From assembly GCF_010015445.1 (NCBI RefSeq), contig NC_053133.1, positions 22,339,922 to 22,403,921 on the forward strand: DNA of 64,000 bases. The letters are read 5' to 3'. The first letter of the stretch is position 1; every line of letters starts with the position of its first letter. Source of the DNA: Perca fluviatilis. Taxonomy: Eukaryota > Chordata > Actinopteri > Perciformes > Percidae. Both the position numbers and the translations under genes were made by a program. Shown piece by piece: positions 11,896 to 22,454 of the stretch. The notes beneath the pieces were generated by a model. The model was not told where the DNA came from. It saw only the letters and a program-made list of their open reading frames with translations, and searched no databases.

Positions 11896-11898
<3 letters not shown>
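11732..11898 (+). mobile_element. One end of a CAGTGTTTCC-type hAT-like element
   Basis: It begins CAGTGCTTCCCACACAGAC and continues into a GC-rich GTGGCGGTGCGCCGCAC stretch, as in the copy at 60,867. No opposite end is seen before the AC microsatellite at 11,899. Confidence 0.55.

Positions 11899-11990
<92 letters not shown>
11899..11990. repeat. (AC)n microsatellite, about 92 bp
   Basis: Uninterrupted AC dinucleotides run across this interval. Confidence 0.95.
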
Positions 11991-11991
<1 letters not shown>

Positions 11992-12163
11992 GTGCTGTGT
12001 TTGGTGTTTTTAGCCCCCAATCTAGACTACCTCCATCTGTCCATTCTCTGTGGGTGTGGTCTGACAAGGATGCCCCGTCTTTGCTAACCCGTCCCTCCCT
12101 GCCCTCTAACGCGATTTCTGTTTTAATTTATAATATGGCTTTTCAATTAACCGCTTTTTCACA

Positions 12164-12218
12164 GAGGGATACACATAATATCAGGTCGTTTTTTCACCTG
12201 ATATTTTGTGTATCCCTC
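12164..12218. repeat. Hairpin with 23-bp arms and 9-nt loop
   Basis: The arms 12164-12186 and 12196-12218 pair at 22 of 23 positions (GAGGGATACACATAATATC against GATATTTTGTGTATCCCTC). The loop is CGTTTTTTC. Flanking sequence does not extend the fold, so a MITE is not obvious. Confidence 0.75.
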
Positions 12219-12457
12219 CCTAACAAGCAAAGGGTCTGTCCTGCAATCATGTGTGTTTAGATTAAAAGGAAAAAATATTGTTCATAAACCTTTGGAAAAC
12301 ACTGTTGATTAATCCACAGTACTAAACTATGCATTAAACAATTCACATGTCTCCTTAATGGAACAGACAAATAAACTTATTTATGTAGATAAATGAGACC
12401 CTTGTTACTATGGAAAACCCTGTTGAGTCTTCCACGTCGCTATTTGTTCCATTTAAG

Positions 12458-12805
12458 AGGTGAATTCGAAGTGCAGCAGTTAAACTCCGCTCTGAGGGCA
12501 CACGCGCTCCCTCGGCCAGGGGATACAAATCCTGGCGGGGATAAGTACCTTGGCACAACAGCGGTCGCCCCGGGCCTCCCCATGTCTGCGTTGGTTTCCT
12601 CCGGGTGCTCCGGGTTCCCCCACCATCGAAAACTTGTAGATGTCCAGATCAAGACACTGGCTCAGATCTGGAGCTGGTCCCTGGGTGCTGTAAATGGCTG
12701 CCCACTGCACATCTCTTGAGGGATGGGTTAAAGTGCGGAGAATGAATTTCGCTACATGTAGGCCTATGTGTATGTGAGAATAAAGTACCTTTACCTTACC
12801 TTAGG
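12458..12805 (+). mobile_element. tRNA-derived SINE with (ACCTT)n tail
   Basis: The head contains a B-box-like GGATACAAATCCTGGC. The body has the teleost repeat GGTTTCCTCCGGGTGCTCC and a 3' section GAGAATGAATTTCGCTAC. The end is AATAAAGTACCTTTACCTTACCTTA, a short tandem tail as in SINE/LINE partners. It has no coding potential. The left boundary is approximate. Confidence 0.65.
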
Positions 12806-12808
12806 TAA

Positions 12809-13964
12809 TACCTTAGTATTTGTCTAGACACGTTTGTTAGCAATGATGTCATGCTTTCTTGAAAAAGAGATTTTTGATTTCAACTTTCATCTGGTTAAAC
12901 AAAGGAGAATGAAAATGACTCAACACAATGTTAAATATGTCAACATTACAGGCATCTAATACACCTTGTCATGTATGAATGATGGCATCATAAACCGAAA
13001 GATAATTTGGCTTAAATACTGCACTCTGCAAGATCATCTGTCTTCCACTAGATGTCAGTCTAAACCCACCTTTTTTAATCCCATTACAGCAACTCGTATT
13101 CATACAAGGAAAAAAAGATAAGAGGACTTTAACAAGACCCAATTCTCTTACAGTACAATCCTGTTTCTGTAAATGTGTGGTCACTGCAAACTAAATTAAA
13201 ACAATACTATGTTAAAATTTAAAAATATAGTTGTTACAAAGCAGAAAACTACCCAAAACAACTGATTTACATAATCGTTAATCCTAATTTCCTTGAATAT
13301 TATTCATATGCCCATGAATACTTTTTGTCCTACTGTTGAGATCCTGTCAGATTCTCAGCTTTTTGATATGCAGATGAACTGTGGCTATATCTGGCTCACT
13401 TGACTAATTTTCCTGTAGATTTTTCGAACTAATCACACATCAGTCAAGGGGGAAGCTTTTTTTTCCTCTCGTCTGGAGTTTTAATTCTATTTGAAGATTA
13501 ACTTTTAGTGCAGCTGTGCAAGTGTGGCCTACATGCTTTTATCACTTCACCATAAGGATGGATGTGTCGGAAGGGTTGAAAGAGAGAAGAAATGCACAGA
13601 CGCAGCGAAACGTTTCATTCCAAAATGGACACTCTTCGGCTCATATCGGGGCGTGGGAAAACATACCACCCCCTCTCTAAAGTTCATTAACAAAGGTTTG
13701 ACTCCCCTCACTGTGCTGTGACATGGACATTTGTCCTCTATCCTCTATTATCGCAGGCCATCAATATTTAATCCAGGTCAAAGGAAAGGTCTGTCTCTCC
13801 CTGAGGGTTGTTTCTCTAGTTTAATGCCTGACCAGCATTTTCATGCAAGTCACACCAGCAGTCTTTCATTTTGTTTGAAGAAAAGCCGACCGACCAGAGT
13901 TTCCAGATTTGAAAGAGCTGATGTTTTTTTTTTTTTTAAACTTGATTTATTTACTGTATGTAGT
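12809..13964. other. Intergenic, nothing recognised
   Basis: AT-rich with short homopolymer runs. No exon or repeat structure was found. Confidence 0.35.
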
Positions 13965-13972
13965 TTTAAAGC

Positions 13973-14739
13973 TAGGGATGGGTAATATATCAATATTATA
14001 TCGACATTAGTCTATATCCACAATGTTCCAATTCTGGGTGTGCTCCGTTGCCGCTGGAAATTCCGCCAGATGTCACTCTTTTCGGCCGGATGTCCTTTAC
14101 CTTCCTCTTCCTTTGTGTTGGCATTCTAAACTCCGGTGGATTTATGAGGACTATGGTTAACTTCTCCTCAGATCTCTGCAGGGTAAATCCAGACAGCTAG
14201 CTAGACTATCTCTCCTATCTGAGTTTTCTGTTGCACGACTTAAAGAACTTTTGAACGTACACATGTTCCACCAAAAGAAGTTCCTTCCCGAGATTATTTT
14301 GCAGCGGCACCGTGGCTCCGCTCGGCGCTTAGCGCCGCCCAAGACAACTGTGATTGGTTTAAAGAAATGCCAATAAACCAGAGTACTTTTTCTCCCATCC
14401 CAGAATGCTGTGTGGACTCGGCAGACCCTCCTCCTCCGCAGCGCTGTGGAGGAAGGTCTGGCAAAGTGAGACTATATCGACATCCACATATGAGGCTAGA
14501 TATCATCTTAAATTTTCGATATTGTGATATGACACAAGTGGCATTACAAAAAGTGATGTAATATTCTGAAATTACCAGACTGTTCTAGCCACTTAGTCAT
14601 TGTATCTGCATTATTGGTGATTATTTATCTAAACTTTTATTGTGTAAATATTTTGTAAAAAGCACCAATAGTCCAACCTACCATATTGCCGCAATATTGA
14701 TATTTGCCGCAATATTTTTTTCCATATCGCCCAGCTCTA
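13973..14739. mobile_element. hAT MITE with perfect 8-bp target duplication, split by a nested element
   Basis: The ends TAGGGATGGGTAATAT and (reversed) TAGAGCTGGGCGATAT are flanked by TTTAAAGC on both sides (13965-13972, 14740-14747), the 8-bp duplication expected of hAT. A second copy lies at 27,636-28,286. The internal element at 14,008-14,474 interrupts it. Confidence 0.88.
14008..14474. mobile_element. MULE-like MITE nested in the hAT MITE (9-bp target duplication)
   Basis: The element starts TAGTCT and ends AGACTA. TATCGACAT stands directly on both sides (13999-14007, 14475-14483), a 9-bp duplication typical of Mutator-like elements. Near its right end there is a short palindrome (CAGCGCTGTGGAGGAAGG and partner). 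Related copies are at 35,374-35,765 (reversed) and 52,905-53,316. Apparent ORFs inside it recur between copies only because the DNA recurs. Confidence 0.8.
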
Positions 14740-15374
14740 TTTAAAGCACAGGCTACCTGCTTTTGATCATTGACACTTGAGCTCTGGCTTCTTCAATCAA
14801 CTACCCCCTCTGTTTCCCAGCTGGTCTGAAGATTTACTCCCCCCAAAAAATTCTCATTCCAACCTAGTCTACTACAGATGTTCATGAGATGTCATGCTGC
14901 TGGATGTCTGTCTTAATGTAAATATCCCAAAAAGCAAAGGGGCAATCTGAGCCCCAGTGATACGGTAGGAAACAAAGACATTCTTGCATGCACTTTACCT
15001 AAAATATGCACTTAAAGAAGTGCACTCTGGTTTAGATTGAAACTTCAGATGTGGGAAAGTGTGCTATCTGTTCTGATTTTCAGCACTTCAACCAGCCTAT
15101 AGGACATTTACAGCTTTCAGCTGAACTCACATTACTAATTCTGAGATATTGCAGCCTGCAGCCCTCAGATTGCAAAATATCTCGGCTTACATCACACAAC
15201 ACACTGAGATGTGGAGATATTTACTGTATTGCCGAATAAATACTGGTTTTCAGCTCTCATAAGAAATAATTTGATAGAGAGCTTCTTGGTTTTAGACTTT
15301 TTGTATGCCATATTGGAAGTCTTATTTGAATGCATTTCTTTGTTATTATTATTATTAGTCACCAGACGAAGTCT

Positions 15375-16209
15375 AAGGCTGGCTACACACTGGCTGTGTG
15401 GCGTGATCGTGTCAGCTGCGTTGCGTGTCCGTTTTTATTTCGGCTCCCATGTTAATAGGTTAGAGCTTGCACACTGCGTGCGTGACACGCATGTCACGGG
15501 CGCGGCTCGAGCTGCGGCGAAAACGCGTGCCTGCTAGAAATAAGACCGACGCCTTTTTGTCACGCGACACGCAAGCGTGTTGGAAGCGTTTCCAGGCAAA
15601 ATAGAATAGGAAAGGATGTTTATGTCATTTTGACACAAATACATATTAATAAATGACATACTTTTTTGTGATCAACATTTTTATTGCTTTTCAAATGGAG
15701 AAGGGGGTTACAGACATATCCAAAATCATATGTGACTGTGTTGAATTGAGAAAATAAAAAAGAAAGAGATAAGAAAAAACATAATATTGGTAAGACAATA
15801 CATATGCAACAAAAACATGTCCGGTCGGTAGAGTTCACAATAAATGACATGTTGATGTTTGAAAGTCTCTAGGTTTTGACATAAATGCAGATATAAATGT
15901 AATTAAAATTTTTTTTATCGATTTTCAAATATTGCACCTGTCAATACAGAACAAAATATTCTGTAGCCTATTTTGCCGTCAGTACTGCCAACGTTGTCTT
16001 TGCTGTAATCAAATCAGTATATATTTATGTTTCACATGAAGTATACTAATGCTTGAGTGCAGTAAATCAATGGGAAACATACATGTGTACGGACAAGGCT
16101 AGCAGTAGCAGCGCCGCGTCAGACACGTTTCTGGTGTGAAAAGACATCGCAGCCGCCACGCAACTGACACGCAACAGAAACGCCACGCAGGCAGTGTGTG
16201 GCCGGCCTT
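15375..16209. mobile_element. DNA transposon-type MITE with long inverted ends
   Basis: The left AAGGCTGGCTACACACTGG (then GTGTGGCG) matches the reversed right end AAGGCCGGCCACACACTGC (then GCGTGGCG). The interior is AT-rich with no transposase. The target duplication is unclear: TA or CTA/TTA are possible. Confidence 0.65.
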
Positions 16210-16572
16210 AGAAGACAGAAGTGGTAGTGAATAACGAGTGACCCAATAGTGAAGGTCAAAACTGCTTTCAGTAAGGAGTCATTTTAATATGTATCGTCCA
16301 AGCACGGCTTATTATCCTAGATATAGAGACAGTATATAAAGGAATCCTGTCTGAATTACTGGCTGTGTAAATTTGCGTGACAATGGAGGGCAGTAAAACA
16401 CAAGGAATCTGATCTCAGGCAAAGTAGCTTTTATTTCTGTGTGCCCCTAAATGTCTTTTATTTGATATCAATTTTCTAAATATGTCAGTCTGAACTCTTC
16501 TTTGATCGTTTGAAGTACACCCTGATACTGTAACCAGTGTCGTTCCATCGCTGCCTATTTTGGCTATATTAA

Positions 16573-17231
16573 AGAAGTGATAGAATGAAAACCAAGTTTA
16601 CCTTGTCATAGTTGAATAACGACAGTTTGGTGGGTAAAATAGGCATACATAGAACCTCAAAATCCCTTTTGACCTTTCCTCTGAAAATCTCACAATTTGA
16701 AACGGGCAAATCTCAACGAAGTTAATAGTTGACGTCAACTCGGTGGCTGTACCTCAATTTGCTCTGGTCTGTATTTTTTTGTCACGCCCCAAGATTTACA
16801 TAGCTACAGACCACTGGTCTGAGACCAGCTGGTGTTCTGAATGTAGATCACGGTAGATATCGGACAATGGAGCGGGACTTATGGATCTAACGCGGCGGCG
16901 CAGACCTGATACACACAGACCTCGTAGCTTCAGCGAGACGTCATCCATGAGACATTGAAGTGTGTAGTCTTTCTAATTGCGTATTTTCAACGCCTTATAT
17001 TTCAACAGTTTAACAAAGAACGGAGACTTTCTTCGGTTGAAAATTAATGTTTTAAATTGACGAACATCCCATTTGTAATCCATGGCTCAATTCAAACGGA
17101 ATCAAAAAATAATTATCTCTCCATTGACTCTTGTTCATATTTTTTCCGAATTAAAGTCCCATGGACCGGAAGTAGAAGGGCGTGACTTCGGCTCTCTATA
17201 GTGTAGCTGTCTGTACAAGGTGGCGCTGAGG

Positions 17232-17267
<36 letters not shown>

Positions 17268-17508
17268 CTGGGGTGTGCTTCGGTCGTTGTAAACCAACCA
17301 ATCAGCGCGCAGTTCATCTAAATATTCATGAGCATACCATATAAGGGAGAAAACCTCTGGTTTCTTTCTAGGGCTATTTCACAGGGTTGCATTAGGGAGC
17401 ATAGTACAGCACCCGGGCCATTTTCAGCCCCAACCAATGTTACATAGCCTCTTAGGAGACTGTAAGGAACAGTGTGAAATACCCTATATAATCATTCTAT
17501 CACCCCTT
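16573..17508. mobile_element. TTAA-flanked MITE containing a GT microsatellite
   Basis: TTAA lies at 16569-16572 and 17509-17512. The ends pair: AGAAGTGATAGAATGAAAA against reversed AAGGGGTGATAGAATGATT. A (GT)n run lies inside at 17,235-17,265. Confidence 0.72.
17235..17265. repeat. (GT)n microsatellite
   Basis: About 15 GT units in a row, inside the TTAA-flanked element. Confidence 0.9.
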
Positions 17509-18025
17509 TTAAAAACTGTAATCTGCAGTCTAGCCTGCATGAAGAGTGGTGTTTTATTTGAAACCAAACAATATGGCTAATAACTTGCACTCCTCGGCAT
17601 CAGCAGAAAAAAAAAGTCTCCTCTGGGAACCGTCAGCTCAATGAGGCAAACCTCTCAATCAAATGTTGATTGAAGGGAGTCACTGAATCAGCAGGATCTG
17701 TATTGTTCTGCAAATTGTGAATTGGAAGTTTTGCTTACGTGAGCTTATTGTCCTCCAGCTATTACAGGCCTTTCAAATTCATAGAGATGTAAAACGTGTG
17801 TTCACATATGTTGGGTGGCATTCAAGGTTTGTTTAGTTTCACGCAGCTCAGAGACAAGAAAATGGGAGCTTGTAAACCTACTGTATCATTAAGGGTCATT
17901 TAGGGTTTGTAAAGTCTAGTTACTGAGTTGGAGAAGTTAACCAGACGTCCATTTGAAAAAAAAAACAAACAGTTAGTCGTCATTCATAACGTTTTCTTTT
18001 CACTTGTAAAACCGAAAAATATGTC

Positions 18026-18488
18026 AGTTTACAAAATGGAATGGGCTCTTTGTTGCCCCTTGTGGCTGTTTGAGGAAAAACACCCACTGCATATGCAGAT
18101 CTCTTCAACGCGAATCGCGGGAAACAAGCCCCGGTTTCTGGGGCACGTGAGACAGCAATGGACGGTTGGGTGAAGGAAAACAACAATGGGGAAAGCAAAC
18201 GTGACTAGCGGGAAATGAGCTCCGGTCTCTGGGGTGAAAGCATAGATGTATTAAGAGGTGAAAGTCCTGTGTTTTTGGTTTTTCCCTCAGACACACATTC
18301 TTCCTCTTTGGTTGCTATTGGGAAAGTGGGCGGAGTCAAACGTTTAGCACCACCCACGTTGAGCCACTCCTCGATCTGCGTACTGCAGTCAGGGCTTACT
18401 CGATCTCTTCAACTGTCAAGTACCACTGGGTGTTTTTTCGCCCTCCAGCCTCCTGGGGCAGAAATGAGCCCATTCCACACTCCAAAAA
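18026..18488. mobile_element. MITE with ~25-40 bp imperfect inverted ends
   Basis: The left end has TGGAATGGGCTCTTTGTTGC followed by CCC. The reversed right end has TGGAATGGGCTCATTTCTGC followed by CCC. The interior has no coding potential. No clear target duplication was found. Confidence 0.55.
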
Positions 18489-18611
18489 CAAAAAGAGACA
18501 CAAAGGTGAGATTTATGCTTTATTGGAAGTGTTTTCAAACTGTATTTTCCAGTTTTGGATCTGAAAACACTTTAAGGATCAGGACTAGCAGGTTGGTTTG
18601 GTAAATGTACT

Positions 18612-18848
18612 TCGGGTTAAAGAACCAGTGTGAATGATTTAGGGGGATCTATTTGCAGAAATGGAATATTATGCTATTCAATTATTATGTAACTGTTATC
18701 ATTAGTGTACAATCGCCTGAAAAATACTACACTAACAATCAACATGTTTTTGTTAGCTTATATTGAGCCCTTCGTATAGGGAGTGGGTCCTCTTCCACGG
18801 ACTCCACCATGTTGCACCGCCATGTTTCTACAGTAGCCCAGAAAAGAA
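18612..18848. mobile_element. Partial second copy of the 1124-1470 MITE family
   Basis: It begins AAAGAACCAGTGTG and ends with GTTGCACCGCCATGTTTCTA followed by CAGTAGCCCAGAA, matching the intronic MITE. The right-hand terminal repeat is missing. Confidence 0.6.
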
Positions 18849-20074
18849 AAAAAAGCATCAATCAACACTCAGTTTCTATAATTATTATGAGTAACTGCTG
18901 ATTGTTCCTTTTTAACCTTTCATCTTTCATGACATTCACATCCAAGACAATGTGATGTCAAAATAAGAACTACAACGATACAGACAGAAGGGTGTAAAAA
19001 AACCACAGTTGCACAATACATTACAAGACAGAAGAAGAAAAGTGTTGCAGATGTTCATCACCAAGGAACAAAACTGAAAGATCAGTCATCCCAGTGAAGC
19101 GTTAGAGATAAAGAATCTTGAAAGATGTGTTGTTAATAACCTGATTTGACTGGAGCAAGAAGATACGATACAGATATGAGTGTGTTTTTCACTGCATCTA
19201 CAGTAAAACATAGGAGGTGGATACGAGTGGTCACATACAGTACATGCAGACAAATAGGTGGCCTCTGTTGGTACAAGGCCATCCCAAAGAAGGTCACGCC
19301 CCTGTGTCTCTGCACATGGGCCTTTATTTCTCGACCGTGTTATATTAGCTGTCCACATGTACCTCAAGTTGTAAATAAACACGTTTTTGTCTTTCACGCC
19401 AGCTGATAAAGAGAATTCAGAGCTACTGCGGCTTCTTATCTCCAAGACAAGCTGTTAAAAGTTTTCTCACACACCACAAGCCCCTTATGTTTACTCAGAA
19501 GGTAAAAGGTTCAAACTATGTTTTCTTCAGTACGTGTGACAGTAAAACTTCCAGTGACTCAAGCCGAGCCACCACAAACGATCCTGCACGTATAATCCAG
19601 TAACAGTGAGGAAGCTGGCACTCTTTCCTTGTGAGAACTCAACACTTGTCATCAGTGGACGGCATTTAAATCAAGCAAAAACACCCTCCGCAGGGGATAT
19701 GATGAATGAACTTAGCAGAAACTTTGGCACTTATTATAAGACGATAAAACTTGGACAAGCGGACAGTGCGCTCATTTGGAACTAAACTCCTGCTTGCAGA
19801 GTGTCCTCCGTTTTGTCTAATCTGTACTTTTAATGAGCTGAATTTGAACGGAGAGTCTCTAGATGTCATGCAGCACTGTGGTCACAAGCTGTTTCTGTGA
19901 GCAAACCAAGGCGGCTGCAAATGGTTCTTAAGTAATTGCTTATCAGTGAAAACAAACTACTACAATTCAAAATGAACCACTGCCATTTCATTGGACTTCA
20001 GCCAGTCTCAGCCAGAGAAAGAAAGGGTCAACAAATAGCCTGCGTAAAAAAAAAAAGTTTATCAATTTAAACTC
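18849..20074. other. Intergenic, nothing recognised
   Basis: Longer frames (for example 19,086-19,445 minus) have no recognisable protein features and no splice context. Confidence 0.35.
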
Positions 20075-20078
20075 TTAA

Positions 20079-21080
20079 AGGAACACGCCGACTTATTGGG
20101 ACTCTAGCTTATTAACCGTAACCCCCAGAGTTAGATAAGTCCATACATACCCTTCTCATCTCCGTGCGTGTTGTAACTCTGTCTGACGGCCCCACCGGTA
20201 GCTTAGCCCAGCACAGATCCTGGAGGTAACCGGTTCCAACTAGCCTACTGCTCCCAATAAGTGATAAAATAACACCAACTATATTCTCAGAAAGGCGAAG
20301 CAGTGCTACATCTGCTACTTGGGCGGAGTGATATGCTTGCAGCACCTGAGAAGCCCCGAGCAGAGAGTAGCAATGCTTCGCCTTTCTGAGAATATAGTTC
20401 CCAGTTTGTATACGGTTAGAAGATGACTGTGTCTCATGTGACCTTGTTATTTGTACACCCTGTGACTATACAAATCACAACATGTAAATAGGAACATGTT
20501 GGCGTTATTTTGTCAATTATTCGGAGCAGTAGGCTAGATGGAACCGGTTACCTCCAGGATCTGTGCTAGGCTTAGCTAGCGGTGGGGCCACAGAGTTACA
20601 ACACACACGGAGATGAGAAGGGTATGTATGGCAGTGTTTCCTTTAGGACACCCCCTCCCCCCCTATGAAACGGAGCTGACACTTTGCTGCAACACAAACA
20701 AATATATTTATTCACCTCTATTCACACACACAATGAGGCATATTTTCAGTTGTGATTGAACTGTAATTTTGGAGTTGCTATATAGGCCAACTTTGATCTT
20801 GACATATAGGCTGTAGCAAATAACAATAAACCCACTATTGATTACATTATCTTAATGCAGTTTCACTACTTTAGCATGTAAATAATGCACCTAAAATACA
20901 AACGTTCTCCAACATGCACTCTAACAATGCAGCCCTATTTCTGATACCGTGGGGGGCAGAAATGTTGCCGTGGGGGGCCGCCACGGTCAAATCAACATAG
21001 AGGAAACACTGTATGGACTTATCTAACTCTGGGGGTTACGGTGAATAAGCTAGAGTCCCAATAAGTCGGCGTGCTCCTTT
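20079..21080. mobile_element. Foldback-type TTAA element with long terminal inverted repeats, interrupted
   Basis: The ends AGGAACACGCCGACTTATTG and reversed AAGGAGCACGCCGACTTATT extend as inverted repeats of well over 100 bp each (AACCCCCAGAGTTAG and GGATCTGTGCT motifs in both arms). TTAA is at 20075-20078 and 21081-21084. The right arm is split by the element at 20,632-21,011. Confidence 0.78.
20632..21011. mobile_element. CAGTGTTTCC-ended hAT-like MITE nested in the foldback element (5-bp duplication)
   Basis: The ends CAGTGTTTCCTTTAGG and reversed CAGTGTTTCCTCTATG are flanked by TATGG at 20627-20631 and 21012-21016. The left arm of the host element preserves the uninterrupted target in reverse complement, confirming that TATGG was duplicated. 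Confidence 0.78.
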
Positions 21081-22454
21081 TTAAGATCTATACATTTGCT
21101 GATATATGCACAAGCTAGCCATTCAGAGTCCCATAATCTGAGACTATGACATTTATAAAAAGTGCATCAAAGTAGCAGAATCCTGAAACGATGAAATCAA
21201 CAATAGACTCCTCTAACTGAGCATAATTTGTACTGTATAAAAGATGGTTCTTATAAGCATGATCGCATTTTTGCACATGCTGTACATATGAAAGAAGCAG
21301 GTCAATTTCACGCCCGGGCGCGATTGTCTCAAAATGTTTATTATATAAAAAATGTAGTGGACTGCTGCTGGTAGCCTGTTAGCCATGCGAGCTGCTGCAG
21401 GGTTAAATTTACAACTCTACACTGTAAAAAAAGGTTTTTCCTTTTCTGTCAGCAATACATGTTATTTCACGGTGTGTCAACCAAATAAAACTTGAAACAT
21501 TGCATTGTTCTGACTATTATAATTGCAAGTTGCCAGTTGATATTAGTTCTCATAAAAACTTGGGAATTAGTTGGAGGTACAAATTATTTTTGTACACTCA
21601 ACTTTTATCGTTACGTTGGCAGCACAATCCAGAAAGAGATGTTAAAACTCAGAGCAATTCATGCAACTAGTTCACTCGTTATTTTAAGTTGATACGACTA
21701 AGCTCTTTTTCCAGTGTACTCACTCTATTTCCTGTCCCTCCCTTCTTGCTTTTGGCCTCGTCATGTGGGTACATTTCCTCATCTGTCCACCAATCATCCC
21801 CATTAAGGTTGTCACTCCTGCTCCCCCTTTGCACACCTGTCCCTCATTACCTCATCAAGCCACACCTGTTCCTCATTAAGCCCCTTTGTATAAATATCGG
21901 CCAGTGTTCGATTGCCAGATTGTCTATGTGGCACTGCCTGTCTCTGATCTTTGCTAAATGAGATTTGTTGGCTGTAAACTGAGTTGCTATTAAAACATAC
22001 TAAAAACATAAACCACCATATGATTTATAATTAGGACCCAGATTAGTCTTGGTTGTACCCTTGTCAGCACTATTCAGTACTTAAAATCAGAGTGCGATTT
22101 GCCGGAGGGGATGCGTGGGGCTTCCCCGTATATACAGGTGCTGGTCATATAATTAGAATATCATGAAAAAGTTGATTTATTTCAGTAATTCCATTCAAAA
22201 AGTGAAACTTGTATAATGTATACATTCATTCCACACAGACTGATATATTTCAAGTGTTTTATTTCTTTTAATTTTGATGATTATAACTGACAACTAATGA
22301 AAACCCCAAATTCAGTATCTCAGAAAATTAGAATATTGTGAAAAGGTTCAATATTGAAGACACCTGGTGCCACACTCTAATCAGCTAATTAACTCAAAAC
22401 ACCTGCACAGGCCTTTAAATGGTCTCTCAGTCTAGTTCTGTAGACTACACAATC

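Noticed and set aside
12355..12719. Four overlapping frames on both strands
   Set aside because: Shadows of a GC-rich SINE body, not genes.
14157..14342. Similar small minus-strand proteins at 14,157-14,342 and 53,001-53,243
   Set aside because: They recur only because both lie inside copies of the same MULE-like MITE. Codon-level conservation is not apparent and there is no transposase resemblance.
18257..18272. ACACAGGACTTTCACC (minus strand) identical to part of the family X tRNA-like core
   Set aside because: Only 16 bp match, inside a different MITE, with no other core segment. Possibly chance.
19086..19445. 119-residue minus-strand open frame
   Set aside because: No domain, signal peptide or splice context; length is within chance expectation for AT-balanced DNA.
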